Shown piece after piece: positions 28,260-36,478 of a DNA stretch of 64,000 nt. The notes under the pieces were generated by a model. That model worked only from the letters and a program-made list of their open reading frames with translations, made no database searches and was not told where the DNA came from. Made by a program: the position numbers and the translations under genes. The DNA is taken from contig NZ_FPAF01000008.1 in the NCBI RefSeq assembly GCF_900116295.1, positions 62,001 to 126,000 on the forward strand, written 5' to 3'. Each line of letters opens with the position of its first letter. Position 1 is the first letter of the stretch. This stretch comes from Bacillus sp. 103mf. Lineage in GTDB: Bacteria; Bacillota; Bacilli; Bacillales; Bacillaceae_G.

Positions 28260-29288
28260 TTATTTTTCTTCTAACAATAAAGCACGCAAAGCGTCTAACT
28301 GTTCTTTCGTAAGTCCAATTCCTTTTTCAGCATATTGCTCCGCAGAACCATATACGTTGTGAATTTCATCAAATGCCGCTTGTAAATATTCAACCTTCGC
28401 TTCAAACATTGCACTTAAAATTGCAATACTTGCTTCATCTTTAAGCCGCGCTCCTAAAAAAGCCATCATTTTCTCATTCAACTGTTCACGAAATCCATTA
28501 CTCAGTAAATAATCTTGCATGACTGTCTCTTCTGGCACACCTAGTAACAGTAATAATAAAGCGGATGCAAAGCCAGTTCGATCTTTTCCTGCTGTACAAT
28601 GGTTCAAAAGCGGTAAGTTGTTTGCGTCTTGTATAAGTTCTAAAAATGTCACAAATGCCTCATTACCAGTTACAAAATCCCTGTTCATCTTCACTAAATA
28701 TTCTCCTGGCTTGCCAAGCATTGATAAATCTCCTAAATGGAAAAATTCATTGATATTTAAGTCTTTTGCTAAATCTTGCATAACTGGTAAAGAAACTTGA
28801 CGAACATCTTGTATTTCTGGATTTGGTTTATGTTGCACTTCGAAATCTGTACGATAATCGCAAACAACTTTCAAGCCTAAATTATGTATATAACGAATAT
28901 CTTCTTCTGTTAATCCTGCTAATTCTTCAGAGCGGTACAATTTCCCCCATTTCACCACACGGCCATCTTTTGTTGCATACCCACCTAAATCACGAAAGTT
29001 AAATGCACCTTGCAGCGGTAAGCGGCGCTCTGCTACTGTAATACGCTCTCCTTCGTTCGTAACTAATCGAAAATAAACTCGCATAGCTGGATTCGGATCT
29101 TCGATTGTAATGGAAGAAGCATCTGTTACAACCGTTAATAATTGTCCATTTTCTTCAATATTCTCTGAGGATGTACTCCAATAAACACGCACTGATTCTT
29201 CTGCACTGCCCCAGTTTATAGATAAAGTGTTAGCGTTTTCTCGCTCTACTGTCACATCTAAGCCTGTTCGTTTCATGTTCGTTTTCAT
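28260..29288 (-). CDS. Tyrosine-protein phosphatase with N-terminal beta domain
   Basis: Protein of about 342 residues. The catalytic loop HCTAGKDRTG (HCxxxxxR) near residue 235 and the upstream FRDLGGY motif identify the bacterial Tyr/Ser phosphatase family related to IphP and Y_phosphatase3. Residues 1-90 look like a fibronectin-like beta sandwich (WGSAEESVRVYWS...). No signal peptide is seen, so it is probably cytosolic. I start at ATG 29288 (MKTNMKRTG), with AGGTG about 6 nt upstream; the GTG 15 nt earlier overlaps the ribosome site. It could act on phosphotyrosine proteins or phosphoinositides; the sequence does not decide. Confidence 0.87.
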   Translation of the reverse strand: MKTNMKRTGLDVTVERENANTLSINWGSAEESVRVYWSTSSENIEENGQLLTVVTDASSITIEDPNPAMRVYFRLVTNEGERITVAERRLPLQGAFNFRDLGGYATKDGRVVKWGKLYRSEELAGLTEEDIRYIHNLGLKVVCDYRTDFEVQHKPNPEIQDVRQVSLPVMQDLAKDLNINEFFHLGDLSMLGKPGEYLVKMNRDFVTGNEAFVTFLELIQDANNLPLLNHCTAGKDRTGFASALLLLLLGVPEETVMQDYLLSNGFREQLNEKMMAFLGARLKDEASIAILSAMFEAKVEYLQAAFDEIHNVYGSAEQYAEKGIGLTKEQLDALRALLLEEK

Positions 29289-29383
29289 TTTTTCACCTAT
29301 CACTTTCTCTATCGTTTCTACCCCCTATTGTATACCACATTATGTAACGCGTCTTACATATTTCATGACATTTTGCAATCAAT

Positions 29384-30229
29384 TTATAAATACAGAGAAA
29401 ATATTTCTTGTATATCTGTAAAAGATGTACAAGGTATTCCTCGAAATACATAGGCAATTTGTTCATTCCCCAAATCTTGATATACAACTGTACCTCTTTG
29501 CGGGTGCACATAGTATTCACAGTTTCCAATCTTTTGTGGGGAACTATAATTTCTTATCCATGAGGATACAGGGTGATAGCTATAATTAGTATGCCGACAT
29601 GCCCATAGTGTATATAACTGCTCTTTTGCATCCCAATATACATACTGCGTTTCGTTGTCACCAAAACCAACAGACTCTAATTCCCATGAACAGGGAACTA
29701 GAAGCGGTAATGATACAAACTCCTTTTCTTTAGGAGAACTCCATGCAAAGCAACGACTGATTTCGCCTCCGCCCTTTTCTATATGAGCCTGAAAACTTAA
29801 ACGATGAAATGGTAATTTCATTTGTTGTTTTGCTTTCTCTAATTCAAGTGGCTGTAAACCATATAAAAATTCCTCCATCTGATGCTGCTCAATAACTCCA
29901 TCATCAATAGAAATTTCAATTTGTGTTTTCCACTTAGAAGTGACGTAACTATCGCACCCTTTATAATTTATACCACGCCAATATGTAAGTTTATTATATT
30001 GAAAACACTCGCCCTGTGCGTGAGACAAACAACTGTCTGGAAAAGTCGGTTCCATAATATCCAGAAAAAACTGTTTCACGCGAAACATTCCTGTAGGAGT
30101 AATCACCTGAAACCAAAGCGTTTCCCACTTTTCACTCTCCTGCCGCTGTGATATGTGCTCTACATGCCAGTCTGGAAATAAAACTTCCGGATATAACGGA
30201 ACCATTCTTTTAAATACTTGTTTTATCAT
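29384..30229 (-). CDS. Hypothetical protein, 281 residues
   Basis: I do not recognise this protein. It is soluble, rich in aromatic residues, with no signal peptide or membrane helix. AAGGGGGA is 4-9 nt before ATG 30229. It lies 49 nt downstream of an acetyltransferase gene on the same strand, so the two are probably co-transcribed. The sequence has no obvious catalytic motif. Confidence 0.7.
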   Translation of the reverse strand: MIKQVFKRMVPLYPEVLFPDWHVEHISQRQESEKWETLWFQVITPTGMFRVKQFFLDIMEPTFPDSCLSHAQGECFQYNKLTYWRGINYKGCDSYVTSKWKTQIEISIDDGVIEQHQMEEFLYGLQPLELEKAKQQMKLPFHRLSFQAHIEKGGGEISRCFAWSSPKEKEFVSLPLLVPCSWELESVGFGDNETQYVYWDAKEQLYTLWACRHTNYSYHPVSSWIRNYSSPQKIGNCEYYVHPQRGTVVYQDLGNEQIAYVFRGIPCTSFTDIQEIFSLYL

Positions 30230-30278
30230 CAAATTCCCCCTTGAGTTATTTCTTCAATAATTCGAGAGGGATCTTCAT

Positions 30279-31031
30279 TTACCCTTTTCTGATCACTCTT
30301 GTGTATTTCTCTATCTTCCCTAACTGTATACAGTTGTTGTTAGAAAACACTCGTTTCATGGCATCGTTCATTTCGTCAGTACTCCCCACATAATATGAAG
30401 CACCGATTTCTTTTAAAATGTATAACGCTTTTTCATGAAGCATTGTCCCGTATCGTTTTCCACGCATATTCGGGACAATACCAAGATAAAACAATCTCCC
30501 TTCTTCTACCGTACCTGGCTCAATATGGGGCAAAATAACCCCTACTGGATTTTCTCCTTGAAAAGCGACTAAGCAATGTTCGTTCCATCTGCCGCCAATT
30601 TCTGTTTGAAAAGCATATAATAATTGGTCTATAGATAATGTTTCTTTCGTATTTAAAGAATCCTGCATAGATTCCAGCCAAATTGTTTTAAATGCGTCTT
30701 CGCCTACTTCATCTATTGTTTTCAGCGTAAACGGAACTTCCACCTCTGTAACATCAGATAAATCTTTCAGTACCATCACACAACTTTTTTGATGCTGAAA
30801 TTGTAAATACTGAAACATCTCTTCATAATGTGTATAATTTGGACTTTTGGGTGAAACAACAAAATGTAAATGTAAAACTCCTTTATCCGTTGCTTTTTCT
30901 ATCCAATATTGCACTACCTCTGTCACTTGTTCCTTTGTATAGGAAACTGAATTATTTTCTTCAATGGTAATATAATGAGGCTCTCCCACTAATATTTTAA
31001 AATCCCGTTCCATATTAACAAATTGATTCAT
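30279..31031 (-). CDS. GNAT-family N-acetyltransferase
   Basis: Acetyl-CoA-dependent acetyltransferase of 250 residues. The C-terminal half has the acetyl-CoA loop GIVPNMRGKRYGTML (motif A, R/Q-x-x-G-x-G/A form) after a beta strand RLFYLGIV, and motif B up to YVGSTDEMN. The N-terminal half may be a degenerate second GNAT-like fold. AGAGG precedes the ATG. Substrate unknown. Confidence 0.82.
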   Translation of the reverse strand: MNQFVNMERDFKILVGEPHYITIEENNSVSYTKEQVTEVVQYWIEKATDKGVLHLHFVVSPKSPNYTHYEEMFQYLQFQHQKSCVMVLKDLSDVTEVEVPFTLKTIDEVGEDAFKTIWLESMQDSLNTKETLSIDQLLYAFQTEIGGRWNEHCLVAFQGENPVGVILPHIEPGTVEEGRLFYLGIVPNMRGKRYGTMLHEKALYILKEIGASYYVGSTDEMNDAMKRVFSNNNCIQLGKIEKYTRVIRKG

Positions 31032-31193
31032 TCTTTAACCTCTTTCTACACAATTTTTAAAATAACATGTTTTCTATCGCATGAGCAGGAGTTCTTACAT
31101 ATATGTAGAATACTATGAAGTTAGGATTTACTCCATACGAAACATACTTACAATTTGTACGTATGAAATATAAATAAAGAAACAGGTGTCTAT

Positions 31194-31646
31194 ATGGGAT
31201 ATATCGAAGAAATGCGTAGTTTAGTTGGAAATCGGCCACTCATTTTAGTAGGTTCACATGTGATTCTATTAAACAAAAATAATGAAGTACTCCTTCAACT
31301 TCGCAGTGATTACAATTGCTGGGGCATAATTGGAGGTGCGCTTGAATGTGGTGAAACGTTAGAAGAGGCTGCTAAACGAGAAGTCTATGAAGAAACAGGG
31401 TTAATCGTGAAACATTTAGAACCACTTCAAACCTTTTCTGGGAAAGAATTTTTTAATATTTATCCAAATGGAGATCAAGTATACGGTGTTCTCGTTACAT
31501 ACATTTGTCGTGATTTTGAAGGAACATTACGTATCGATCACGTTGAATCAAAAGATTTGCGATTCTTTCCCATCCACGATCTCCCTCCAAATATTGGATC
31601 AGTACATAAATTAGTTTTAGACACATTCCTAGAAAAATTTTGTTAA
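31194..31646 (+). CDS. NUDIX hydrolase
   Basis: Protein of 150 residues that should hydrolyse a nucleoside diphosphate-linked substrate, with Mg2+ bound by the Nudix box. The box is complete at about 50-72: G(x5)E(x7)REVYEETGL, including the REUxEExGU core. Upstream is a weak AGGTG ribosome site 5-6 nt before the ATG. It stands alone between divergent and decayed sequences, with its own terminator. The exact substrate cannot be predicted. Confidence 0.88.
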   Translation: MGYIEEMRSLVGNRPLILVGSHVILLNKNNEVLLQLRSDYNCWGIIGGALECGETLEEAAKREVYEETGLIVKHLEPLQTFSGKEFFNIYPNGDQVYGVLVTYICRDFEGTLRIDHVESKDLRFFPIHDLPPNIGSVHKLVLDTFLEKFC

Positions 31647-31667
31647 ATACTATTGTTGATTTGAGCT

Positions 31668-31712
31668 ATAAAACAAGGGAATCCCTATTTACGGAGTTCC
31701 CTTGTTTTATTA
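31668..31712 (+). terminator. Terminator after the Nudix gene
   Basis: ATAAAACAAGGGAA (31668-31681) pairs fully with TTCCCTTGTTTTAT (31697-31710), giving a 14-bp stem with a T run. Confidence 0.88.
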
Positions 31713-31783
31713 AAGCCCACTTTAGTTATTAGATTAACTCTTTTAACCGTTTTATTGCAGAGTGAACTGTAAGTCTATGATAG

Positions 31784-31950
31784 GAAACTAATCAATTGGT
31801 TGTTTTTCACATTAACACTCAATCCGTTTTTTTATTTCCGCTAAATTCACCTTAGCAATTTCCCTTGCCCGCTCTGCTCCTTTTTCTATTGCTTCTTGAA
31901 GTAAATGCGGTTCATTCATATACATTTCATATTTCTTCCTTGGCTCTTCT
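31784..31950 (-). pseudogene. 3' fragment of a duplicated trpS
   Basis: This stretch is nearly identical to the 3' end of the intact trpS (35447-35607), covering the last 46 codons (from EEPRKKYEMYMNEPHL to the stop) and the flank AATCAATTGG. Homology stops sharply at 31950, inside the codons for the Glu-Glu-Pro motif. It is the distal half of a second trpS copy whose proximal end remains at 35.1 kb. Confidence 0.88.
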
Positions 31951-32321
31951 CATATGAGAGGGCTTTTTACTTTATTCATTAAGTCTCGTGAAAAAGCTTC
32001 TTCTAAGTATCTAAATGCAGCAACCTCTTCTTTTTTCATTTCTCTTACATAAATTGATTCCTCACGTGTCAATGGTTCTAATAATACCAATCCTGACATG
32101 TTTCTATACTCTCTTCTAAAATTCATTTTATCTTTCTCGCTAGGAAGTTTACGAAATAGTCCAACAGGAACAGGTGTTAAAAATTTATTATTTTCATCAA
32201 TAAAATTAATATCTATGTTGTCATCAATTTCCCGAATGTGAAACAAGAAATTTTTATCTTGCTGAGATACTTGCACTAAATACGATGTTATCTTTTGCTC
32301 ATCAATTAGTGTCCATTCCAA
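31950..32321 (-). CDS. Hypothetical protein whose stop lies at the trpS-fragment junction
   Basis: Soluble protein of 123 residues (MEWTLIDEQKITSYL...), charged, no recognised motif. AAGAGG is about 15 nt before the ATG, a long spacing. Its stop codon falls exactly where homology to trpS begins, so the native 3' end may have been replaced by the junction. The phrase VRQMKK-like VREMKKEEVAAFRYLEEAF suggests a helical end. Function unknown. Confidence 0.6.
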   Translation of the reverse strand: MEWTLIDEQKITSYLVQVSQQDKNFLFHIREIDDNIDINFIDENNKFLTPVPVGLFRKLPSEKDKMNFRREYRNMSGLVLLEPLTREESIYVREMKKEEVAAFRYLEEAFSRDLMNKVKSPLI

Positions 32322-32425
32322 TAAAATCAGCCTCTTAAGTTGATGGGCATGGGGGATACCCCTACCTTTAGAATTCTTTTCTGCTATACTTAATCAAAGA
32401 TGGAAAAAAATGAAGGAGAGATGTA

Positions 32426-32506
32426 ATGAAGCAACTTATCATTTTTGTCATATGTTCTGTATGCTTAATTTTAACCTACATACCCTTTAAAAATAAAAAA
32501 CGTTAA
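32426..32506 (+). CDS. 26-residue single-helix membrane peptide
   Basis: ATG at 32426 is preceded by AAGGAGAG with 5 nt spacing, and the ORF encodes MKQLIIFVICSVCLILTYIP then a basic FKNKKR tail. One hydrophobic helix plus a positively charged end is typical of small membrane peptides, including type I toxin-like ones, but no antisense RNA was identified. A TATACT box lies about 40 nt upstream (around 32385), and a strong terminator follows at 32553, so a short transcript is plausible. Confidence 0.6.
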   Translation: MKQLIIFVICSVCLILTYIPFKNKKR

Positions 32507-32552
32507 ACATTTACTTACATAGTATCTTGTATCAAAAATCGAACTATTTTAA

Positions 32553-32581
32553 AAAAAGAGTCTAGATCCAGACTCTTTTTT
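32553..32581 (+). terminator. Terminator after the 26-residue peptide
   Basis: AAAAAGAGTCT (32553-32563) pairs with AGACTCTTTTT (32570-32580) with a 6-nt loop and T run. Confidence 0.85.
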
Positions 32582-32671
32582 CGTGCTTACTTATGGTAAA
32601 TTAGTCATTTTCACTATGTTTTAAATTGTGTTGTATTAAATCTCTTAGCGTTGTTAAAATCACTTATTTCC

Positions 32672-32860
32672 ATGTCGAAAATTTCTGCTATACAACGAAA
32701 ACGAAGAAGAATTGAGGGCTATGATACTGATATACGCTATGAATTTAATGTAAGCTATAAGGAAATGATTGAGGCAGGAGTTGATCAAAAAATTGCAAGA
32801 AAGGTATTAGTGGATGCTTATAAATATTTTGATAGTTTAGGAGGTTTTATAAAAGAATGA
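32672..32860 (+). CDS. Orphan small protein coupled to the SMI1 gene (possible toxin remnant)
   Basis: 62 codons from ATG 32672, very basic at the start (KISAIQRKRRR) then YDTDIRYEFNVSYKEM and a helical end. No ribosome site is seen before the ATG, and the frame is open upstream to a TTG at 32651. The ORF overlaps the SMI1 gene start as ATGA, the arrangement of toxin-immunity pairs. It could be the last part of a larger polymorphic toxin whose front has been lost. That is inference; no known toxin fold is recognised. Confidence 0.5.
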   Translation: MSKISAIQRKRRRIEGYDTDIRYEFNVSYKEMIEAGVDQKIARKVLVDAYKYFDSLGGFIKE

Positions 32861-33510
32861 TAGACTTATCTAAAATTCCTGATTTAATAAAAAATAACCC
32901 AGCAAGTGATATTGAAATTCAAGAATTAGAAGATCTGATGAAAATGGAATTTCCTAATGCATATAAGGATTTATTGAGATACACGAATGGTTTTTCAATT
33001 GGTGGAGGTTTAACTATTTATGGTACTGAGGATATTCTAGAACGAAATGAGACTTGGGAAGTAACTGAATATGCAAGTGGGTATGTTTCTATCGGTGATG
33101 ATGGTAGTGGTAATGTTTTTTTAATGTTGCAAAGTGCAGATGTAAAAGAATTATTGGTTGTTGATTCTGATGATATGGATCCCAATCACGCTACTGTAAT
33201 TACCTTAGATTTTAGTGATTGGGTAAATGCAGGGTGTTTAAATGGAAAAATGCAGAAGATAGCAGTGGAATTTCCTGATACGTGTAATATAGTGTTAGTA
33301 GAAACTCCTAATGGAGGATTAAAAAACTTAGTAAAAATAAAAAGTGTATTAGCACTTGACATTTCAACAGGGGATTTATTAAAAGGTTCGAAAAATCTTC
33401 CTTTTATATTAGTGAAGGAATTCCCATATGGTAAGGCAAAAAAATTAATTGAAAAATTAGGACCTGTTGATGTAGCCCTAAGTGCAGTACCTACTGATAT
33501 AAATAATTAG
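32857..33510 (+). CDS. SMI1/KNR4-family protein, putative immunity protein
   Basis: Protein of 217 residues. Residues 1-125 match the SMI1/KNR4 fold: IQELEDLMKMEFPNAYKDLL, a Gly-rich turn YTNGFSIGGG, then YVSIGDDGSGNVF. This superfamily is best known as immunity proteins for contact-dependent and polymorphic toxins. Residues 130-215 are extra, with a hydrophobic strand, LVKIKSVLALD, and GKAKKLIEKLGPVDV, a layout that resembles the C-terminal domain of ribosomal protein bL12. The start overlaps the preceding ORF stop. The surroundings are decayed island DNA, so the toxin partner may be lost. Confidence 0.75.
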   Translation: MIDLSKIPDLIKNNPASDIEIQELEDLMKMEFPNAYKDLLRYTNGFSIGGGLTIYGTEDILERNETWEVTEYASGYVSIGDDGSGNVFLMLQSADVKELLVVDSDDMDPNHATVITLDFSDWVNAGCLNGKMQKIAVEFPDTCNIVLVETPNGGLKNLVKIKSVLALDISTGDLLKGSKNLPFILVKEFPYGKAKKLIEKLGPVDVALSAVPTDINN

Positions 33511-33696
33511 TATTAAATATAAGGTAACACTGGCGGTATTGTAAGTAATGAAGGTGAAGTGGATCTTCCTCGTAACATTTTAATAGATTTAAAAAACAAG
33601 CCGTCCACCTAAAAATGAGCGGTTTCTTTATTATCTAATCCAACTTACGTGCCACTCATCAAGATACCATATTTAATAAAGATATAGCATCTAATT
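33511..33696. other. Island DNA with possible coding remnant
   Basis: A frame at about 33525-33585 reads like protein (GNTGGIVSNEGEVDLPRN) without start or ribosome site, suggesting a gene remnant. A weak hairpin around 33596-33632 (AAGCCGTC/GAGCGGTT region) with a T-rich end could be a terminator. Nothing else was supported. Confidence 0.35.
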
Positions 33697-33896
33697 TTAT
33701 TTAGATTCTAGTATTTTTACGAGTCTAATAAACCAATATAGAAATATAAGTGGAACGATATAAAATATAGTATCCCTTATAAAACTTATTATCACCATAG
33801 TCCAGTCAATTCCAAAAAAATAATGTTTATACCAAAGGACTTTAACCAAAATACAAACATAATAACTCCCAAAATACTACTCACTATCTTTTTCAA
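33697..33896 (-). pseudogene. Frameshifted small membrane protein
   Basis: AAAGGAGG is placed correctly for a TTG start at 33896 (MKKIVSSILGVIMFVFW). After about 17 codons the protein-like frame switches: the continuation is ILVKVLWYKHYFFGIDWT, then hydrophobic segments to ILESK and a stop at 33697. A single base change near 33845 would restore it. The product would be a membrane protein of about 66 residues with two or three hydrophobic helices. Confidence 0.55.
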
Positions 33897-34014
33897 AATT
33901 CTTCCTCCTTTATTCTTATACTATAATACAAGAAAAGTTAAATTAAATTAACAAAATTTACCTTTTAAAAAATACATTTTATTTCACTTCAAAATCTAAG
34001 GGGATGACGTTACT

Positions 34015-34068
34015 ATGAAAAAGTTTGCTATGTTAAGTGCAGCGTGTGTATTGGCAACAAGTTTTTAG
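34015..34068 (+). pseudogene. Truncated signal-peptide remnant
   Basis: GGGGATGACGTTACT precedes an ATG encoding MKKFAMLSAACVLATSF, then a stop. This is a typical secretion signal cut off after 17 codons, exactly where the phage-like remnant begins on the other strand. It is probably the left end of a gene lost at a junction. Confidence 0.6.
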
Positions 34069-34238
34069 CTAGTTCTTGAATCCATCTTTCCTCGCCTTTA
34101 CTTCCCATTCAAGACCTAATCCTTTCATTCACATCATTAGAGTATCTCTCTACCGCACCAGAGAGTGGCACACAAGTCCCCTCCTATTAAACTAGCAAAT
34201 TCACGTCTTGTACCTTTATCTCGTTGACTCTTTCCCAT
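34069..34238 (-). pseudogene. Remnant of a phage-type endonuclease (Holliday-junction resolvase-like)
   Basis: With frame corrections the minus strand reads MGKSQRDKGTRREFASLI, then VPLSGAVERYSNDVN, then GLEWEVKARKDGFKN and a stop. The order KG-RRE, RVPLSGA and WEVKAR matches small phage proteins of the resolvase or PD-(D/E)xK nuclease type, where the V-K motif holds catalytic residues. Two frameshifts and loss of about half the usual length make it non-functional. Family assignment is from memory of the motif pattern. Confidence 0.6.
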
Positions 34239-34365
34239 ACTTAAATCTCCATTCTATAAAAGGATTATTTTGTTGACTTTTAATCATGCATACAACCAAA
34301 GGTAAACCATGATACAATGTTTTAAATTACATAAATTTACTTTTATCCCAAAAGGAGGGTGAAAA

Positions 34366-34656
34366 ATAAATAAATGGATCATCGCTATCATATATGCTTC
34401 TCTTTTAACAACATTGTGTTATTTATCAATTAAAACTTTACTTTCACTTGTCTTGGATGCCACTACATTCCCAATTCTTCAGATTTTTGTTGGTATATTA
34501 GGATTAATATTTGGTGTGTGGATATTAACATCTGGAATAAAAAAACATATTTCTTTTGCTACCGAAGATGAAAAGGAGCGCCGAAAACTCAAAAACTTGT
34601 TTTCTATAATCTCAGTTTTATCTTGCTATACTACAATTATGTTATTTTTTATCTAA
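34366..34656 (+). pseudogene. Three-helix membrane protein with ATA in place of ATG start
   Basis: AAGGAGGGTG (34352-34361) is followed at ideal distance by ATA AAT AAA TGG, opening a frame of 96 codons: three hydrophobic helices and a charged loop (ATEDEKERRKLKN). The expected ATG has apparently mutated to ATA at 34366. The next usable start in frame is TTG at 34414, without a ribosome site, which would remove the first helix. Either ATA is used weakly or the gene is recently dead. I treat it as a start-lost gene. Confidence 0.6.
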
Positions 34657-34758
34657 TTCATCTTACAATTTATACATATACTAATTCTGTTTCATTTGAA
34701 TAAACCTCAATGTTCCGTTAACACTGTAGATACCTTAGTCTCCACTTCCCTTGAGGCT

Positions 34759-34790
34759 GAGCAGATAGCGAAGGTTATCTGCTCTTTTTT
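34759..34790 (+). terminator. Terminator after the start-lost membrane protein
   Basis: GAGCAGATA (34759-34767) pairs with TATCTGCTC (34776-34784), followed by six T. Confidence 0.8.
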
Positions 34791-35111
34791 CAAAACAAAT
34801 TAGCTATATTTACTAATGCTATTTCTCGAAAAATCATGTTAAAGTTGCATAGCATAGGTTTTTACATGTCAGCATTGCATTTTAGGTCTCATATATTAAC
34901 GAGACGTCTTTTTTAGCGCAAATACGCACCTTTAAATTAGACAAATTTACCAATATATTTTTTTGAAAATTCATGTTAAATTTACTCAGTCGAGCACGCC
35001 ATTACTTGACACATTACCCGTAGAAGTCCCGTATACCCCAGGACTTCTTTTTTTAAACATTCCTGAGTTAATCAACAAAAAATTATGTTTCCTTCAAAGG
35101 TATAGCATTTT
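34791..35111. other. Non-coding island edge with extra terminators
   Basis: No gene seen. Two further terminator-like hairpins on the plus strand: a weak GTCTC/GAGAC one near 34882-34914, and AGAAGTCC/GGACTTCT (35022-35029 with 35041-35048) with a run of seven T. Three terminators in 300 nt without genes suggest that intervening genes were deleted. Confidence 0.55.
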
Positions 35112-35195
35112 ACTGGTTTAATTTCCCCAATATAAGTTTTCAAGATGCGGATGTCCAATTGGTTTAATTCCTGTTAACATAACTTTTTTATTCAC
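35112..35195 (-). pseudogene. 5' fragment of a duplicated trpS
   Basis: Minus strand reads (GTG)NKKVMLTGIKPIGHPHL and continues into frameshifted sequence matching the first 28 codons of the intact trpS. The ATG is now GTG and the Asn-Tyr after the HPHL signature is lost. It sits directly behind a copy of the T-box leader. With the fragment at 31784 it brackets the island. Confidence 0.85.
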
Positions 35196-35218
35196 AACTA
35201 TTCCTCCTTTTACATATA

Positions 35219-35385
35219 AAAAAGCCCCTCAATCCTAAAAAAGACGAGGGACTCCCGGGGTACCACCTTTATTAGCTACAATTACATAGCTCTCTTTATG
35301 ATTTGAATAACGTCGAAACAACCGTCAAAGCCTACTCAATTCAGCTTGCATCTCCAGAGCCCATTCCATATTTTTCCCTTTTGTT
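35219..35385 (-). promoter_or_regulatory. Decayed copy of the trpS T-box leader
   Basis: This aligns closely to the leader of the intact trpS, including terminator arms, the GACGGTTG region and the CTCTGGAG segment. The conserved T-box sequence has changed from TGGTACCGCGG to TGGTACCCCGG, hitting the bases that pair with the tRNA acceptor end region, so it is probably inactive. There is no intact gene behind it. Confidence 0.8.
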
Positions 35386-35467
35386 TTAACCTATAATGCT
35401 CACTTTTGTACAGGTCATAAACGCCCTCCACACATAAATGAAACAAATCAATTGGCTGTTTTTTACA

Positions 35468-36454
35468 TTAACACCCAATCCGTTTTTTTATTTCCGCTAA
35501 ATTCACCTTAGCAATTTCCCTTGCCCGCTCTGCTCCTTTTTCTATTGCTTCTTGAAGTAAATGCGGTTCATTCATATACATTTCATATTTCTTCCTTGGC
35601 TCTTCTAACTCACGATTAATGACACAAAATAGCTCTTTTTTTACATCCCCCCAGCCAATTCCTGTTGCATATTTCTCTTTCATTATTGCGACTTCCTCAG
35701 CTGTCGCAAATTCTTTATACAACATAAATAATGTTTCAAGTTCTTTCGGTTCACTTGGTAAGGAAGAATCTGTTTTCATTTTGAAAATAAGTTTTTTCAG
35801 CTTTTCTGGTTCTTCAAATAATGGAATGACATTTCCATAGCTTTTACTCATTTTTCGTCCATCGAGACCTGGTACAATTGCTCCTTCTTCTTGAATGATA
35901 TACTCTGGCAATATAAAGATTTCCCCAAATGCGTTATTAAAATACGAAGCAATATCTCTCGCAATTTCTACATGCTGAATTTGATCTTTCCCAACTGGAA
36001 CATAGTTTGATTGAAATAATAGAATATCGGCAGCCATTAAAATAGGATACGTATATAGTCCCATGTTTACACCAGTATCTACATCTACTCCTGCTTCTAT
36101 ATTTTGATCAACCTTTGCTTTGTAAGCATGAGCGCGGTTCATTAATCCTTTCGGAGTAAGGCAAGCTAAAATCCAGTATAATTCTAAAATTTCTGGTACA
36201 TCTGATTGACGATAAAAGATTACATGCTCATCTAAGCCTAATGATAACCATGTTGCGGCTACTTCTTTCGTATATTCACGAAACTTCTTGGGATCTTGCA
36301 GCGCATTCAATGCGTGATAATCGGCAATAAAATATAATGCCTCTCCTTCTTTTTGTTTAGAAAGCTGCAGGGCTGGTTTAATTGCCCCAATATAGTTTCC
36401 AAGATGTGGATGTCCAGTTGGTTTAATTCCTGTTAACATAACTTTTTTATTCAT
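35468..36454 (-). CDS. trpS: Tryptophanyl-tRNA synthetase
   Basis: Class I aminoacyl-tRNA synthetase of 328 residues charging tRNA-Trp in the cytosol. The HIGH-type motif is GHPHLGNY at 14-21, and the KMSKS loop GRKMSKSYGN is near 200. Also seen: the Trp pocket region DTGVNMGLYTYPILMAADILLF. A T-box leader lies directly upstream. The gene has GGAGGAG before the ATG. The sequence departs from the common Bacillus housekeeping form in the first motif, so it may be an accessory TrpRS; some second TrpRS genes give resistance to Trp analogues, but nothing here proves that. A decayed second copy of gene plus leader lies immediately downstream. Confidence 0.9.
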   Translation of the reverse strand: MNKKVMLTGIKPTGHPHLGNYIGAIKPALQLSKQKEGEALYFIADYHALNALQDPKKFREYTKEVAATWLSLGLDEHVIFYRQSDVPEILELYWILACLTPKGLMNRAHAYKAKVDQNIEAGVDVDTGVNMGLYTYPILMAADILLFQSNYVPVGKDQIQHVEIARDIASYFNNAFGEIFILPEYIIQEEGAIVPGLDGRKMSKSYGNVIPLFEEPEKLKKLIFKMKTDSSLPSEPKELETLFMLYKEFATAEEVAIMKEKYATGIGWGDVKKELFCVINRELEEPRKKYEMYMNEPHLLQEAIEKGAERAREIAKVNLAEIKKRIGC

Positions 36455-36478
36455 AACTTCTCCTCCTTTACCATATAA

